64,000 nucleotides of DNA from Pseudoalteromonas luteoviolacea (GCF_001696455.1 NZ_MAUJ01000004.1:310001-374000); one strand, 5' to 3'; shown: positions 18,678-28,617, counted from the stretch's first letter. The notes: generated from the sequence alone by a model not told the origin. Made by a program: numbers and translations.

Positions 18678-20531
18678 ATGACGCAAACAGGAATGACAGC
18701 AGAACTACAGGACGTTTTGAACTTTGTATCAAAGCAGTCGCCATTGAATGAGTTGCCAAGTGCCAGTGCGCATTACTTTGTAAACCACAGTGAAATGGTT
18801 TACCTCACCGCACATAATCAAGCCGATGCGTTGCAGGGAGAAGAAAAATACTTATATCTGGTTAGGACTGGCATATTTGATTTGGTTGATGTGTCGGGAG
18901 AGGTCATTACACGGCTATCTACAGGTGACTATTTTGGTTATCCTTCTTTACTCACCGGAGAGGAAATTCAAAGTCATCTAGAAGTACAAAGTCCTGGTCT
19001 CATCCTTATGCTGCCTCAAATCAGCTTTGACTTTTTAAGGCGTGAATACAAAGTCTTTGAACAGCACTTTGTAAAAGCACATAAAAAGCGTCTGTTATCC
19101 AGTCACTATCAAGAACGCAGTAAAGGATGGTCAGAGCGAAAAATCTCAAAGTTAATGACCAAATCGGCTGTTGTTATTGAGCCTTCGGCCACTATCGTAG
19201 AAGCAGCAAAAGTCATGCAAGTAGAAGGTGTTTCATCTGTGATGATCACAGAGAATGAGCGTTTAAAAGGCGTCGTGACCGATAGAGATCTACGTAATCG
19301 AGTATTAGCGAGTGAGTTGAACCCAGAGATGCCTGTGTCATCCATCATGACACCAGAGCCAAAATTTATTTTTGAAAACAATCGGGTTTTTTCTGCCTTA
19401 CATTTGATGTTAAAACACAATATTCATCACCTGCCTGTATTAAACGAGGAACGAGTGCCGCTTGGGATGGTGACCAGTACCGATTTACTGAGATTACAAA
19501 ACAGCGATCCTGTGCAGTTGATTGGTCAATTATACAAGGCCAGTAGTACTCAAGAATTAAAGTTATTAGCGAAAGAAATCCCCGTACTACTGCGCAGTTT
19601 CTCAAATACAGTGGAAGATATTTCATTTGTGGGTACTTTGTTAAGTGGCTTGACCGATGCGCTCATGAGCAGACTCACCGAGCTATTTGCAAAGCAACAT
19701 GGTAAAGCGCCTTGCTCGTTTAGCTGGATATGCTTTGGTTCTCAAGCGCGAGAGGAGCAAACTCTGGACTCCGATCAGGACAATGGACTCATTTTTTGCA
19801 ATGACATAAAACCAGCTGAACGTGCTTATTTTGCATCATTGGGGGAATTTGTGACATCCCACTTGGTTGAGTGTGGAATACGAGCGTGTCCAGGGAACAT
19901 TATGGCAAGCAATGAGCATTGTCGAGGAACGGTGGATGAGTGGACTGCGCGATTTCACAACTGGATGACAGCGCCAACGCCCCAAGCTATGCTGAATTGC
20001 AAAATATTTTTTGACCGACGTTATATTTGTGGCGATCAGTCACTGTATCAAGATTTGAATGTACAACTAGGTGAAATTGGGCAGCAAGAATTATTTTTTG
20101 CGGCAATGGCGACGGATATTAGCACCAACAGTGTGCCAATTGGCTTGTTTCAACAATTTAAGCTACAGCGTAGTAAAGACAAAAGTAAGTACTTAGATTT
20201 GAAAACACGCGGTGTTGCCATCATCAATGACTTAGTGCGGATTTACGCTTTAAAGTGCGGTATTAGTAAAGCAAATACACAAGCACGCCTAAAAGCGCTT
20301 AAAGATCACATGCAGTTGAGTAAGCGTGATATTTATAACTTACAAGACTGTTGGCGGTTTTTAACTCAGCTTAGGCTTAGAAGTCAGATTGAGCAGCACC
20401 AGCTGCCTGCAAATTGCATTAATCCAGAGACACTGAGTTCGATGGAACGACATCAATTAAAAGAAGCTTTCCATTTAATAAAGCAAGCTCAGCAGGCGTG
20501 TGTTTTTAAGTTTGCCAGAGGAAGTTTATAA
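18678..20531 (+). CDS. cNMP-binding / CBS pair / DUF294 nucleotidyltransferase-like protein
   Basis: 617 residues: a cyclic-nucleotide-binding-like fold at about 15-150, two CBS domains at about 155-280 (GVSSVMITENERLKGVVTDRD), a DUF294 putative nucleotidyltransferase with GSQAREEQTLDSDQDNG (GS and DxD metal site) near 350, and a helical C-terminus. DUF294 resembles the GlnD nucleotidyltransferase fold, so a protein-modifying role is possible but unproven. Such genes commonly follow acetate-type symporters and precede an exonuclease, as here. The next gene starts 5 bp after its stop. Confidence 0.85.
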   Translation: MTQTGMTAELQDVLNFVSKQSPLNELPSASAHYFVNHSEMVYLTAHNQADALQGEEKYLYLVRTGIFDLVDVSGEVITRLSTGDYFGYPSLLTGEEIQSHLEVQSPGLILMLPQISFDFLRREYKVFEQHFVKAHKKRLLSSHYQERSKGWSERKISKLMTKSAVVIEPSATIVEAAKVMQVEGVSSVMITENERLKGVVTDRDLRNRVLASELNPEMPVSSIMTPEPKFIFENNRVFSALHLMLKHNIHHLPVLNEERVPLGMVTSTDLLRLQNSDPVQLIGQLYKASSTQELKLLAKEIPVLLRSFSNTVEDISFVGTLLSGLTDALMSRLTELFAKQHGKAPCSFSWICFGSQAREEQTLDSDQDNGLIFCNDIKPAERAYFASLGEFVTSHLVECGIRACPGNIMASNEHCRGTVDEWTARFHNWMTAPTPQAMLNCKIFFDRRYICGDQSLYQDLNVQLGEIGQQELFFAAMATDISTNSVPIGLFQQFKLQRSKDKSKYLDLKTRGVAIINDLVRIYALKCGISKANTQARLKALKDHMQLSKRDIYNLQDCWRFLTQLRLRSQIEQHQLPANCINPETLSSMERHQLKEAFHLIKQAQQACVFKFARGSL

Positions 20532-20535
20532 CACC

Positions 20536-21153
20536 ATGCGATGGAAGCTCCCTTGGTTTTTTAAACATGGCAAATCGCAAGATTTATGGCTGGATACTGA
20601 ATTGGTGGTTGTAGATTTAGAGCTTACAGGCCTAGATGCAGCCGAACATGAAGTGGTGTCTGTGGCTTGGGTGATGATTAAGCGTGGAAAAATTGTCCTC
20701 GCGGAGTCGCGGTATATGCTCAATCGAAGTGTGCAGCACCTTTCGCAAAGCCCTGTTTTTCATGGCATTGACGAGACCCAACTTGAACAAGGCCATGACA
20801 TTGAAGTCATTATGAGTGAGTTAGCAAAGGCACTCGAAGGGCGGGTGCTAGTTTGCCACAATATTTTGCTCGATTGGTCATTTATCAAAAAAGCATTTTT
20901 GGAAATGGGAATTGTGACTCGTCCAACCCAAATGCTCGATACTTTGAAAATAGAAAAGTCGAGATTACTGCGTCAGCATCAAGCAGTGATACAAGATCAA
21001 CTCCGTTTGCCGGTCTGCCGAGCACGATATGGACTACCTAACTATCAAAATCACAATGCCTTGAGTGATGCGCTGGCAACTGCGGAGCTTTTGTTGGCAC
21101 AAGTGAACCATTTTGATTCAGAAAAACACATTAAGTTAAGCGCATTATTATAG
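20536..21153 (+). CDS. DEDDh 3'-5' exonuclease, DnaQ family
   Basis: 205 residues from the ATG at 20536, which has AGAGGAAG upstream; starts further upstream would overlap the previous gene. DEDDh residues are visible: VVDLELTGL (D, E), CHNILLDWSF (D) and HNALSDALATAELL (H, D). It resembles the epsilon proofreading subunit but lacks a polymerase-binding tail, so it is a stand-alone nuclease. It is the last gene of the symporter-DUF294 cluster; its substrate and link to acetate transport are unknown. Confidence 0.85.
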   Translation: MRWKLPWFFKHGKSQDLWLDTELVVVDLELTGLDAAEHEVVSVAWVMIKRGKIVLAESRYMLNRSVQHLSQSPVFHGIDETQLEQGHDIEVIMSELAKALEGRVLVCHNILLDWSFIKKAFLEMGIVTRPTQMLDTLKIEKSRLLRQHQAVIQDQLRLPVCRARYGLPNYQNHNALSDALATAELLLAQVNHFDSEKHIKLSALL

Positions 21154-21311
21154 GCGTTATTGGTACGGGTTTTATGTTGGCTCACCGTATTACATAGAAA
21201 TATTTTTGCATATCCCTTACACATTTGTTCAAGGTCGATTACAATAGCGCCATCTTTATAAGGGAGCGTCGATAACTCCTTTTTTGCATATAGAAATGGG
21301 TCTTCTAATTA

Positions 21312-22325
21312 ATGACAATCAAACTGGCAATCAATGGTTTTGGTCGCATAGGTCGCAATATTGTCCGAGCCCTTTATGAATCTGGGCGTCACAATGAAAT
21401 TCAAATCGTAGCTATTAACGAGCTTGCTGATCCTGAAGGGATTGCGCATTTGATGAAGTATGATACTTCTCACGGGCGTTTTGCCTTTCCTGTTGCCCTT
21501 AACAAACCTTATTTAGAAGTTGCCGGTCAGCAAATTCAGATTTTCAATGAACCCGATCCAAGCCATTTACCTTGGCATGCATTAGACGTAGATGTTGTAC
21601 TAGAATGTACCGGTGTTTATCACTCACGTCAGCACGCAGCTGCGCATATAGCCGCTGGTGCCAAAAAAGTCTTATTTTCTCACCCAGCAGATGCCGATGT
21701 TGATGAAACCATCGTATATGGTATCAACGAAGACAATTTAAAAGCCGAGCATACAATTGTTTCGAACGGTTCCTGTACAACGAATTGTATTGTTCCTGTC
21801 ATAAAAGTACTGGATGATGCATTTGGGATAGAGTCAGGCGCAATCACTACGATCCATGCTTCAATGCATGATCAGCAAGTGATAGATGCTTATCATAAAG
21901 ATTTGCGACGTACTCGCGCTGCCAGTCAGTCCATTATTCCTGTGGATACTAAACTGGCACGTGGAATTGAGCGGATCTTGCCAAAGTTTCATGGCCGATT
22001 TGAGGCAATCGCAGTAAGAGTACCTACGATTAACGTAACTGCGATGGACTTAAGCGTTTCTCTGGACTCAGATGTCACGCTAGAGCAGGTAAATCAAGTA
22101 CTTGAAAAAGCCGCAGTTGGCAGACTTCAAGGTATTCTTGATTATACGGAAGAGCCTTTGGTATCTGTGGATTTTAATCACGATCCACATTCAAGCATTA
22201 TCGATGGAACACAGACCAGAGTGAGCCATAAGCGTTTAGTAAAAGTTTTAGTTTGGTGTGATAACGAGTGGGGATTTGCAAACCGTATGCTCGACACCGC
22301 AATGGCAATGATGAATGCCAAATAA
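21312..22325 (+). CDS. epd: D-erythrose-4-phosphate dehydrogenase
   Basis: GAPDH-family enzyme oxidising erythrose 4-phosphate to 4-phosphoerythronate in the de novo vitamin B6 pathway. 337 residues. NAD-binding [10 protein letters not shown] is at the start, catalytic Cys in SNGSCTTNC, and substrate residues include [14 protein letters not shown]. Call as epd rather than gapA rests on the epd-pgk-fba order known from E. coli and on residue pattern ([12 protein letters not shown]). pgk starts about 30 bp downstream with no terminator between. Confidence 0.93.
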   Translation: MTIKLAINGFGRIGRNIVRALYESGRHNEIQIVAINELADPEGIAHLMKYDTSHGRFAFPVALNKPYLEVAGQQIQIFNEPDPSHLPWHALDVDVVLECTGVYHSRQHAAAHIAAGAKKVLFSHPADADVDETIVYGINEDNLKAEHTIVSNGSCTTNCIVPVIKVLDDAFGIESGAITTIHASMHDQQVIDAYHKDLRRTRAASQSIIPVDTKLARGIERILPKFHGRFEAIAVRVPTINVTAMDLSVSLDSDVTLEQVNQVLEKAAVGRLQGILDYTEEPLVSVDFNHDPHSSIIDGTQTRVSHKRLVKVLVWCDNEWGFANRMLDTAMAMMNAK

Positions 22326-22355
22326 TTTTAGTATCGTTCTTTTAAGGAGATGTCC

Positions 22356-23534
22356 ATGTCAGTCATCAAGATGGCGGATTTAGATTTAAACGGCAAACGC
22401 GTGCTTATTCGTGAAGATTTAAACGTGCCAGTGAAAGACGGCAAAGTAACGTCTGACGCACGTATTAAAGCATCGTTGCCAACCATTAAGTTAGCACTTG
22501 AAAAAGGTGCAAAAGTAATGGTTATGTCTCACCTTGGTCGCCCAACGGAAGGGGAATACGATGCTCAGTATTCACTTCAGCCCGTTGTTGATTACCTTAA
22601 CGAAGCGCTCGACCAAAGTGTACGTTTGGTGACTGACTACCTAGATGGTGTAGAAGTTGCTGACGGCGAAGTGGTTGTTTTTGAAAATGTGCGCTTTAAT
22701 AAAGGTGAGAAGAAAAACGACGAAGCATTGTCTAAGCAGCTAGCTGCACTGTGTGACGTTTACGTCATGGATGCATTTGGTACGGCGCACCGCGCACAAG
22801 CTTCAACACATGGTGTTGGCCTATTTGCTGAAGTAGCATGTGCAGGCCCATTGCTTGCTGCTGAACTTGATGCACTTGGTAAGGCGCTCGACAACCCTGC
22901 ACGCCCATTGGTTGCTATTGTGGGTGGTTCGAAAGTGTCGACTAAGCTTACAGTGTTAGATTCGTTGTCGACTGTGGTTGATCAGCTAGTCACTGGCGGT
23001 GGTATTGCAAATACATTTATTGCGGCTTCAGGTAGCCCGGTAGGTAAGTCTCTGTATGAAGAAGAGCTTATTCCAGAAGCGCAGAAACTAAGCGCTGCGG
23101 CTAAGGCGAATGAGGGTGACATCCCTGTTCCAACAGATGTTGTTGTTGGTAAAGAATTTTCAGAGACAGCTGTTGCAGTAATCAAAGACGTTGCAGAAGT
23201 ACACAGTGACGATATGATTTTTGATATTGGTCCAAATACAGCGAATGAACTGGCTAAAATCATCGAACAGGCAGGTACTGTTGTTTGGAATGGCCCAGTT
23301 GGCGTTTTCGAATTTGACCAATTTGGTAATGGTACGGAAGCCATCGCACATGCAATTGCTAAGTCAAAAGCGTTTTCAATTGCAGGTGGTGGCGACACAC
23401 TGGCGGCCATAGACAAGTATGGTGTTGGTGATGAAATCTCATATATCTCGACTGGTGGTGGTGCTTTCTTAGAGTTCTTAGAAGGTAAAAAATTACCGGC
23501 AGTGGATATGCTAGAGCAAAGAGCAAAAGCATAA
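22356..23534 (+). CDS. pgk: Phosphoglycerate kinase
   Basis: Reversible transfer of phosphate between 1,3-bisphosphoglycerate and ADP in glycolysis/gluconeogenesis. 392 residues from the ATG at 22356, correctly spaced from AAGGAGA; the ATG at 22350 lies inside that site. [12 protein letters not shown] at the start, [11 protein letters not shown], and nucleotide-binding [16 protein letters not shown] at the end are hallmarks. Middle gene of epd-pgk-fba; a GC hairpin follows its stop. Confidence 0.97.
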   Translation: MSVIKMADLDLNGKRVLIREDLNVPVKDGKVTSDARIKASLPTIKLALEKGAKVMVMSHLGRPTEGEYDAQYSLQPVVDYLNEALDQSVRLVTDYLDGVEVADGEVVVFENVRFNKGEKKNDEALSKQLAALCDVYVMDAFGTAHRAQASTHGVGLFAEVACAGPLLAAELDALGKALDNPARPLVAIVGGSKVSTKLTVLDSLSTVVDQLVTGGGIANTFIAASGSPVGKSLYEEELIPEAQKLSAAAKANEGDIPVPTDVVVGKEFSETAVAVIKDVAEVHSDDMIFDIGPNTANELAKIIEQAGTVVWNGPVGVFEFDQFGNGTEAIAHAIAKSKAFSIAGGGDTLAAIDKYGVGDEISYISTGGGAFLEFLEGKKLPAVDMLEQRAKA

Positions 23535-23540
23535 TTTAAA

Positions 23541-23558
23541 TGAGGCGCTTGCGCCTCA
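23541..23558 (+). promoter_or_regulatory. pgk-fba intergenic hairpin
   Basis: TGAGGCGC and its complement GCGCCTCA with a 2-nt TT loop, right after the pgk stop. No T tract follows, so it is more likely an mRNA stability or processing element than a full terminator. Confidence 0.5.
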
Positions 23559-23678
23559 AACTATTTATTGAACACTCTCTCACTCTTTGTTTAATAAATA
23601 GCGGTTGGCAACAACCACAAAATATCTATCCCGTTCAAATAGATGGTGAAAGGCCATCAAAAATTGGAGAAAAGCAAT

Positions 23679-24743
23679 ATGGCTTTAATCAGTATGCGTC
23701 AACTTCTCGATCATGCGGCTGAGAATGGATACGGCGTTCCTGCCTTTAACGTGAATAACCAAGAGCAAATGCGTGCAATCATGGAAGCGGCTGATAGAAC
23801 AAACAGCCCAGTGATCGTACAAGGCTCTGCAGGAGCTCGAAAGTATGCGGGCGCGCCTTTTATTCGCCATATGATCCTTGCAGCGGTTGAAGAATGGCCT
23901 CATATCCCAGTTGTAATGCACCAAGACCATGGTACATCACCTGCGGTATGTCAGCGTTCAATTCAACTAGGGTTTTCATCAGTCATGATGGATGGCTCAC
24001 TACTTGATGATGGTAAAACTCCTTCAACTTATGAGTACAACGTTGATGTAACACGTCGCACAGTAGAAATGGCACATGCGTGTGGTGTTTCTGTAGAGGG
24101 TGAACTAGGTGTTCTAGGTTCTCTGGAAACTGGCGAAGCGGGTGAAGAAGATGGCATTGGTGCGGTGGGCAAATTGACTCAAGACCAGCTACTGACTGAC
24201 CCAGAAGAAGCCGCTGACTTTGTTAAGAAAACGGGTGTAGATGCACTCGCCATTGCGTGTGGTACATCTCACGGCGCATATAAGTTTACACGCCCACCAA
24301 CAGGTGACATCTTAGCGATTAACCGCATTAAAGAAATCCACGCACGTATTCCTGATACGCACCTAGTAATGCACGGTTCTTCATCGGTACCGCAAGAGTG
24401 GCTAGCGGTGATCAATGAGTTTGGTGGTGAGATCCCTGAAACTTATGGTGTGCCAGTTGAGCAGATCGTAGAAGGTATCAAACACGGTGTTCGCAAAGTT
24501 AACATCGACACAGATCTTCGTTTAGCAGCGACAGGTGCTATCCGTCGTCACCTTGCACACAATCCTGCTAACTTTGATCCACGTAAGTATTTGGCTGAAG
24601 CAACCAAGGCCATGACTGAGATCTGTATCGCACGTTATGAAGCGTTTGGTACTGCTGGACAAGCATCAAACATTAAGCCTATCTCTTTAGATGATATGCA
24701 CGTTAAGTACCTATCTGGTGAATTAGCGCCAAAAGTAAAGTAA
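23679..24743 (+). CDS. fba: Class II fructose-bisphosphate aldolase
   Basis: 354 residues from ATG 23679 ([19 protein letters not shown]), with TTGGAG upstream; an upstream in-frame ATG adds 12 non-conserved residues. Zinc ligands and catalytic Asp lie in [10 protein letters not shown], and phosphate-binding segments include [10 protein letters not shown] and [10 protein letters not shown]. It belongs to the CbbA-like type B subfamily rather than the E. coli FbaA type. Last gene of epd-pgk-fba, ended by a strong terminator. Confidence 0.95.
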   Translation: MALISMRQLLDHAAENGYGVPAFNVNNQEQMRAIMEAADRTNSPVIVQGSAGARKYAGAPFIRHMILAAVEEWPHIPVVMHQDHGTSPAVCQRSIQLGFSSVMMDGSLLDDGKTPSTYEYNVDVTRRTVEMAHACGVSVEGELGVLGSLETGEAGEEDGIGAVGKLTQDQLLTDPEEAADFVKKTGVDALAIACGTSHGAYKFTRPPTGDILAINRIKEIHARIPDTHLVMHGSSSVPQEWLAVINEFGGEIPETYGVPVEQIVEGIKHGVRKVNIDTDLRLAATGAIRRHLAHNPANFDPRKYLAEATKAMTEICIARYEAFGTAGQASNIKPISLDDMHVKYLSGELAPKVK

Positions 24744-24769
24744 TTTACCTTTGAGATCATATTGATGCT

Positions 24770-24796
24770 AAAAGCCCCTTAACAGGGGCTTTTTTG
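24770..24796 (+). terminator. Intrinsic terminator after fba
   Basis: A 10-bp perfect stem (24770-24779 with 24784-24793) with a 4-nt loop and T run. Confidence 0.9.
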
Positions 24797-24838
24797 TGCC
24801 CGTACAATTTGGCTAGTCGAGCTTTGTTCACTGCAACA

Positions 24839-25189
24839 GATCGCTAAGGCATAAGTGGGATCATTATCTAACTAAGTAAGCGAGTAGAGATCGGTATCTT
24901 ACTAACTGATCGCATTTTTAGATCGGGATTATACTTACTCAGCTTATTTGGATCGTATTTTTACTAACGTCAGTTTAGAAGGATCTGTTTTATACCAACT
25001 GATCTGGATAAAAGATCCGGCTCAACATGTACCCAAAGTGAAAAAGTAATTTACTAAACATAAATATCAGAGGGTTAGCTTGCATCAAACCATCATTGCG
25101 AAGTGAGCAGTGGGTAAAAGTCTGATCCCAGCGAGATCCACTAGGTAAGAATCTGATCCCATTTGTAGACAGTTAGGAAAATAGTGATC
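24839..25189. repeat. GATC-rich degenerate tandem repeat, period near 31 bp
   Basis: Thirteen GATC sites in 351 bp, at 24839, 24859, 24889, 24908, 24921, 24951, 24982, 25001, 25014, 25124, 25135, 25155 and 25186. The series 24859-24889-24921-24951-24982-25014 steps by 30, 32, 30, 31 and 32 bp, and 25124-25155-25186 by 31 and 31. Units share a loose TAAC...GATC...TTAC pattern with AT-rich sequence after GATC; two copies share TCTGATCCCA. No ORF is supported here. With the segment to 25327, it fills the fba-phoB gap. Confidence 0.8.
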
Positions 25190-25327
25190 TCCAATATCTG
25201 AATATTTTTTTGCTATGTAAAAGGGCCAAGCAATACTAAGGTATTCGCCGCTAATTGCATCAAAATGAAGACAATTTAGGGACAAGTGGAGCCTAACTTA
25301 TTGAAATTGTGTTCATGGGAAATTAAT

Positions 25328-25349
25328 TTACCTGAGATTTATCAGGTAA
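25328..25349. promoter_or_regulatory. Inverted repeat next to the phoB Pho box
   Basis: Perfect TTACCTGA (25328-25335) and TCAGGTAA (25342-25349) arms around 6 bases, ending one base before the Pho box. Possible binding site for a second regulator of phoB. Confidence 0.45.
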
Positions 25350-25350
25350 T

Positions 25351-25368
25351 CTTTCATAAAACTGTCAT
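25351..25368 (+). promoter_or_regulatory. Pho box of phoB
   Basis: CTTTCAT-AAAA-CTGTCAT: two 7-bp PhoB half-sites 11 bp apart, as in the E. coli consensus. An AATAAT sequence ten bases downstream (25379-25384) fits a -10 box. Suggests autoregulation by phosphate limitation. Confidence 0.8.
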
Positions 25369-25419
25369 ACTTAGTCATAATAATGAAACCGACTTCGGTA
25401 ACGTAAGAGATAAATGGGA

Positions 25420-26109
25420 ATGTCACGTAGAGTACTAGTAGTTGATGACGAAGCACCGATCAGAGAGATGCTGGTGTTTGTGTTGGAACAAAATGGCTTT
25501 CAAGCGATTGAAGCTGAAGACTATGATTCGGCAATTGCAGCCATGGTAGAGCCATACCCTGATATGGTACTGCTGGATTGGATGTTACCAGGAGGTAGCG
25601 GTATCCAGATTGCTAAAAAGTTCAAACAAAGCGAATATACACGTCAAATTCCAATCATCATGTTAACAGCACGTGGTGAAGAAGAAGACAAGGTTAAAGG
25701 ATTAGAAGTAGGCGCAGATGACTATGTGACTAAACCTTTTTCACCAAAAGAGCTAATGGCTAGAATCAAAGCTGTAATGCGTCGCGTATCTCCAACCTCT
25801 TTGGAAGAAGCGATTGAAGTACACGGCTTGAGACTTGACCCTATTTCACACCGTGTAACTTCGGCGGGTAATGAGTTAGAAATGGGCCCGACTGAGTTTA
25901 GATTACTACACTTCTTCATGACTCACCCAGAGCGTGTATATAGCCGTGAACAGCTGCTAGACCATGTTTGGGGCACTAATGTTTATGTTGAAGATCGTAC
26001 GGTAGACGTACATATTAGACGTTTGAGAAAAGCGATTGCACCGTTAGGTCATGACAGACTTGTACAAACGGTACGTGGTGCTGGTTATCGTTTCTCAAGT
26101 AAGGTATAA
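25420..26109 (+). CDS. phoB: Phosphate regulon response regulator PhoB
   Basis: 229 residues. Receiver with [10 protein letters not shown], phospho-Asp in [12 protein letters not shown], Lys in [12 protein letters not shown]-terminal winged helix with [15 protein letters not shown] and [15 protein letters not shown] is typical of PhoB within the OmpR family. Start 25420 ([11 protein letters not shown]) matches family starts and is better spaced from AAGAGA than ATG 25414. It has a Pho box upstream, and phoR follows after about 60 bp. Confidence 0.95.
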   Translation: MSRRVLVVDDEAPIREMLVFVLEQNGFQAIEAEDYDSAIAAMVEPYPDMVLLDWMLPGGSGIQIAKKFKQSEYTRQIPIIMLTARGEEEDKVKGLEVGADDYVTKPFSPKELMARIKAVMRRVSPTSLEEAIEVHGLRLDPISHRVTSAGNELEMGPTEFRLLHFFMTHPERVYSREQLLDHVWGTNVYVEDRTVDVHIRRLRKAIAPLGHDRLVQTVRGAGYRFSSKV

Positions 26110-26170
26110 AGCAATAATGTACGCGCTGTGGTAGCGTTATCCTAGCGCTTAATATTTAGGATCATTTTAT

Positions 26171-27499
26171 ATGTATAGAGTGATTGATAAACAGGCGTTA
26201 TTAAAGCGCCTGTTTTTGTATTTTCTCCCCCTAACCCTTATCGGCATATTACTTGGGGCTCCTTTTGTATTGTTGTTTTTGGGAGCATCAGTTTTACTGT
26301 TTTGGCATTTTAAACAACTCTATAAGTTGAGTGACTGGTTGATCAATCAACGCAGTTTCAACCCACCAGAAGGATCCGGTGCTTGGGAGCAGATATTTGA
26401 AGGGATCTATCACCTGCAACATCGTAATCGCAAAAAGCGCAATGAATTAGCCGCTTTGATCCGGCGTTTTCGTGAAGGTGCCGAAGCTGTGCCTGACGCG
26501 GTGATCGTTATGCAGCAAGATCTGAGTATTATTTGGTGCAATCAACTGGCCCTTAAAGTTTTGGGACTACAATGGCCTACGGATCATGGGCAGCGGTTAG
26601 ATAATCTGATCCGCGATCCAAAGTTTGTAAAATATATGCAGGAGCATGATTTTACCGATCCCTTAGAGCTAGAAAGTGGCCACAATGGTGAGCGTGTGCT
26701 TGAGTTTCGGGTGATGCCCTATGCCGAGCAATTAATGATGGTCGTTCGTGATATCTCGAGGTTGAAAAAGCTTGAGCAAATGCGCAAAGACTTTGTTGCC
26801 AACGTCTCTCATGAACTGCGTACGCCACTCACTGTGGTAACAGGCTATTTAGAAATGATGGAAGGCGATCAGATGCCTCCGCCTGCTATGTGGCAAAAAG
26901 CACACAATACAATGATAGAGCAGTGTAAACGCATGGACAGTTTGGTCAATCAATTGCTGTCTTTGTCTCGTATTGAAGGAGACAGAGATCAAGCAAATGA
27001 CAAGGCCGTAAATGTGCCAAGCATGCTGACACTTATTCGCACTGAAGGCTTATCTTTAAATCAAGACAAGCATCATGAGATTATTTTTGAAGTCGATGAA
27101 ACCTTGGACATCAAAGGTTGTATTGATGAATTGAGAAGCGCGTTTTCTAACTTGGTATTCAACGCAATTCATTACACTAAACCCAACGGAAAAATAACCG
27201 TTAAGTGGTATTTAGATGGAGAGCGACCAGCATTTTCTGTTACGGACAATGGAGATGGTATTGCTCCAGAGCATATCAACCGGCTGACTGAGCGCTTTTA
27301 TCGGGTTGATAAAGCACGGAGCCGCAAAACGGGCGGATCTGGCTTAGGTTTGGCAATTACAAAGCACGTGTTGAGTCGACATGACTCACATTTAGATATT
27401 GAAAGTACACTGGGAGAGGGCTCTTGCTTCTCGTTCTCTTTCCCTAAAGAAAAACGCATTTTTATGACACATAGTGAAAGTCATAAAAGTGTCATTTAA
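26171..27499 (+). CDS. phoR: Phosphate regulon sensor kinase PhoR
   Basis: 442 residues: two N-terminal membrane segments (about 12-45) without a large periplasmic domain, a PAS domain near 95-190 (AVPDAVIVMQQDLSIIWCN), HisKA with VANVSHELRTPLTV (phospho-His near 217) and HATPase with FSNLVFNAIHYTKP, DNGDGIA and GGSGLGLAI. This is the standard PhoR design, sensing through PstSCAB-PhoU contact. The pstS Pho box lies across its last codons. Confidence 0.95.
   Translation: MYRVIDKQALLKRLFLYFLPLTLIGILLGAPFVLLFLGASVLLFWHFKQLYKLSDWLINQRSFNPPEGSGAWEQIFEGIYHLQHRNRKKRNELAALIRRFREGAEAVPDAVIVMQQDLSIIWCNQLALKVLGLQWPTDHGQRLDNLIRDPKFVKYMQEHDFTDPLELESGHNGERVLEFRVMPYAEQLMMVVRDISRLKKLEQMRKDFVANVSHELRTPLTVVTGYLEMMEGDQMPPPAMWQKAHNTMIEQCKRMDSLVNQLLSLSRIEGDRDQANDKAVNVPSMLTLIRTEGLSLNQDKHHEIIFEVDETLDIKGCIDELRSAFSNLVFNAIHYTKPNGKITVKWYLDGERPAFSVTDNGDGIAPEHINRLTERFYRVDKARSRKTGGSGLGLAITKHVLSRHDSHLDIESTLGEGSCFSFSFPKEKRIFMTHSESHKSVI
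27478..27495 (+). promoter_or_regulatory. Pho box of pstS, inside the phoR 3' end
   Basis: AAGTCAT-AAAA-GTGTCAT, two half-sites 11 bp apart, overlapping the last codons of phoR and 83 bases before the pstS start. Confidence 0.75.
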
Positions 27500-27577
27500 G
27501 AGTAATTTTATTGTAATTAACTGAGCGCACAATGAGCACCAGTTAAACAAATGGGACGAACAATCGGAGTGACCCCA

Positions 27578-28546
27578 ATGAAATTTAAAAGCTTAGTTGC
27601 CGCAATGGGTGTGGCTGTAACAACATTGGTATCTACACAAGTTTCTGCACTTGATAAAAACTTACCTGAGTACAACAAAACCAGCGGAATCTCGGGTAAC
27701 TTTTCATCTGTGGGTTCAGACACGCTAGCAAACATGATGACGTTTTGGGCTGAAGAGTATAAGCGTATTTACCCTAACGTAAATATTCAAATTCAAGCGG
27801 CTGGTTCTTCAACTGCGCCTCCAGCGCTAACAGAAGCAACTGCAAACTTCGGCCCAATGAGCCGTAAGATGAAGTCGAAAGAAGTTGAAGCATTTGAGAA
27901 GCGTTATGGTTACAAACCTACTGAAGTACGCGTAGCTATCGATGCATTGGCGGTTTTCGTACACAAAGATAACCCTATCAAAGGTCTTCGTATCGACCAA
28001 GTTGACTCTATTTTCTCTTCAACACGCAAGTGTGGTGGCGATAAGCAAGTTGACCGTTGGAGTGATGTTGGTCTAAATGGTCCTTGGGCTGCAAAAGATA
28101 TCCAGCTTTATGGTCGTAACTCAGTATCAGGTACTTACGGTTACTTTAAAAAGAAAGCACTTTGTAAAGGTGACTTCAGAAACAACGTAAACGAGCAACC
28201 TGGTTCTGCATCTGTTGTACAGTCAATCTCTTCATCTGTGAATGCAATTGGCTACTCTGGTATCGGTTATAAGACATCTGGTGTACGTACAGTGCCACTG
28301 GCTAAGAAAGGCAGCAACTTTGTAGATGCAACTCTTGAGAATGTTGCAACTGGTAAATACCCACTGTCTCGTTTCTTATATGTATACGTGAACAAGCATC
28401 CAAACAAGCCGCTTTCACCAATCGAAGCTGAATTCTTAAAGATGGTTCTATCCAAAGAAGGTCAAAAGATTGTAGAGAAGGATGGTTATGTGCCATTAAC
28501 AAATAAAATGGCAAGCCGCGAACTTAAGAAGCTAGGTCTTCTATAA
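27578..28546 (+). CDS. pstS: Phosphate-binding protein PstS
   Basis: Periplasmic phosphate-binding protein, 322 residues from ATG 27578 (CGGAG upstream; an earlier in-frame ATG adds 9 residues before the signal peptide). Signal peptide 1-24 cleaving after VSA. Phosphate loops: [24 protein letters not shown] and [10 protein letters not shown]. Two Cys residues in the middle may pair. It is preceded by a Pho box and followed by a terminator; no pstC, pstA, pstB or phoU follows, so it is an orphan component in this window. Confidence 0.88.
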   Translation: MKFKSLVAAMGVAVTTLVSTQVSALDKNLPEYNKTSGISGNFSSVGSDTLANMMTFWAEEYKRIYPNVNIQIQAAGSSTAPPALTEATANFGPMSRKMKSKEVEAFEKRYGYKPTEVRVAIDALAVFVHKDNPIKGLRIDQVDSIFSSTRKCGGDKQVDRWSDVGLNGPWAAKDIQLYGRNSVSGTYGYFKKKALCKGDFRNNVNEQPGSASVVQSISSSVNAIGYSGIGYKTSGVRTVPLAKKGSNFVDATLENVATGKYPLSRFLYVYVNKHPNKPLSPIEAEFLKMVLSKEGQKIVEKDGYVPLTNKMASRELKKLGLL

Positions 28547-28565
28547 TCTCGGCACGAATATATAG

Positions 28566-28592
28566 AGCCGCCCAATCGGGCGGCTTTTTTTG
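28566..28592 (+). terminator. Intrinsic terminator after pstS
   Basis: An 8-bp GC-rich stem (28566-28573 with 28578-28585), 4-nt loop, T tract. Confidence 0.92.
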
Positions 28593-28617
28593 TGTTGTTA
28601 ATTTACCGCAGACAATA

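Noticed and set aside
22982..23416. 144-codon antisense ORF within pgk
   Set aside because: Shadow frame of a highly conserved gene; Ala/Ser-rich, no start context.
24839..25189. Reading the GATC array as the chromosomal oriC
   Set aside because: Only one near-match to a DnaA box (about 25003-25011) was found, and oriC in this group is expected near mnmG/dnaA, which are not in the window. Kept as an oriC-like repeat only.
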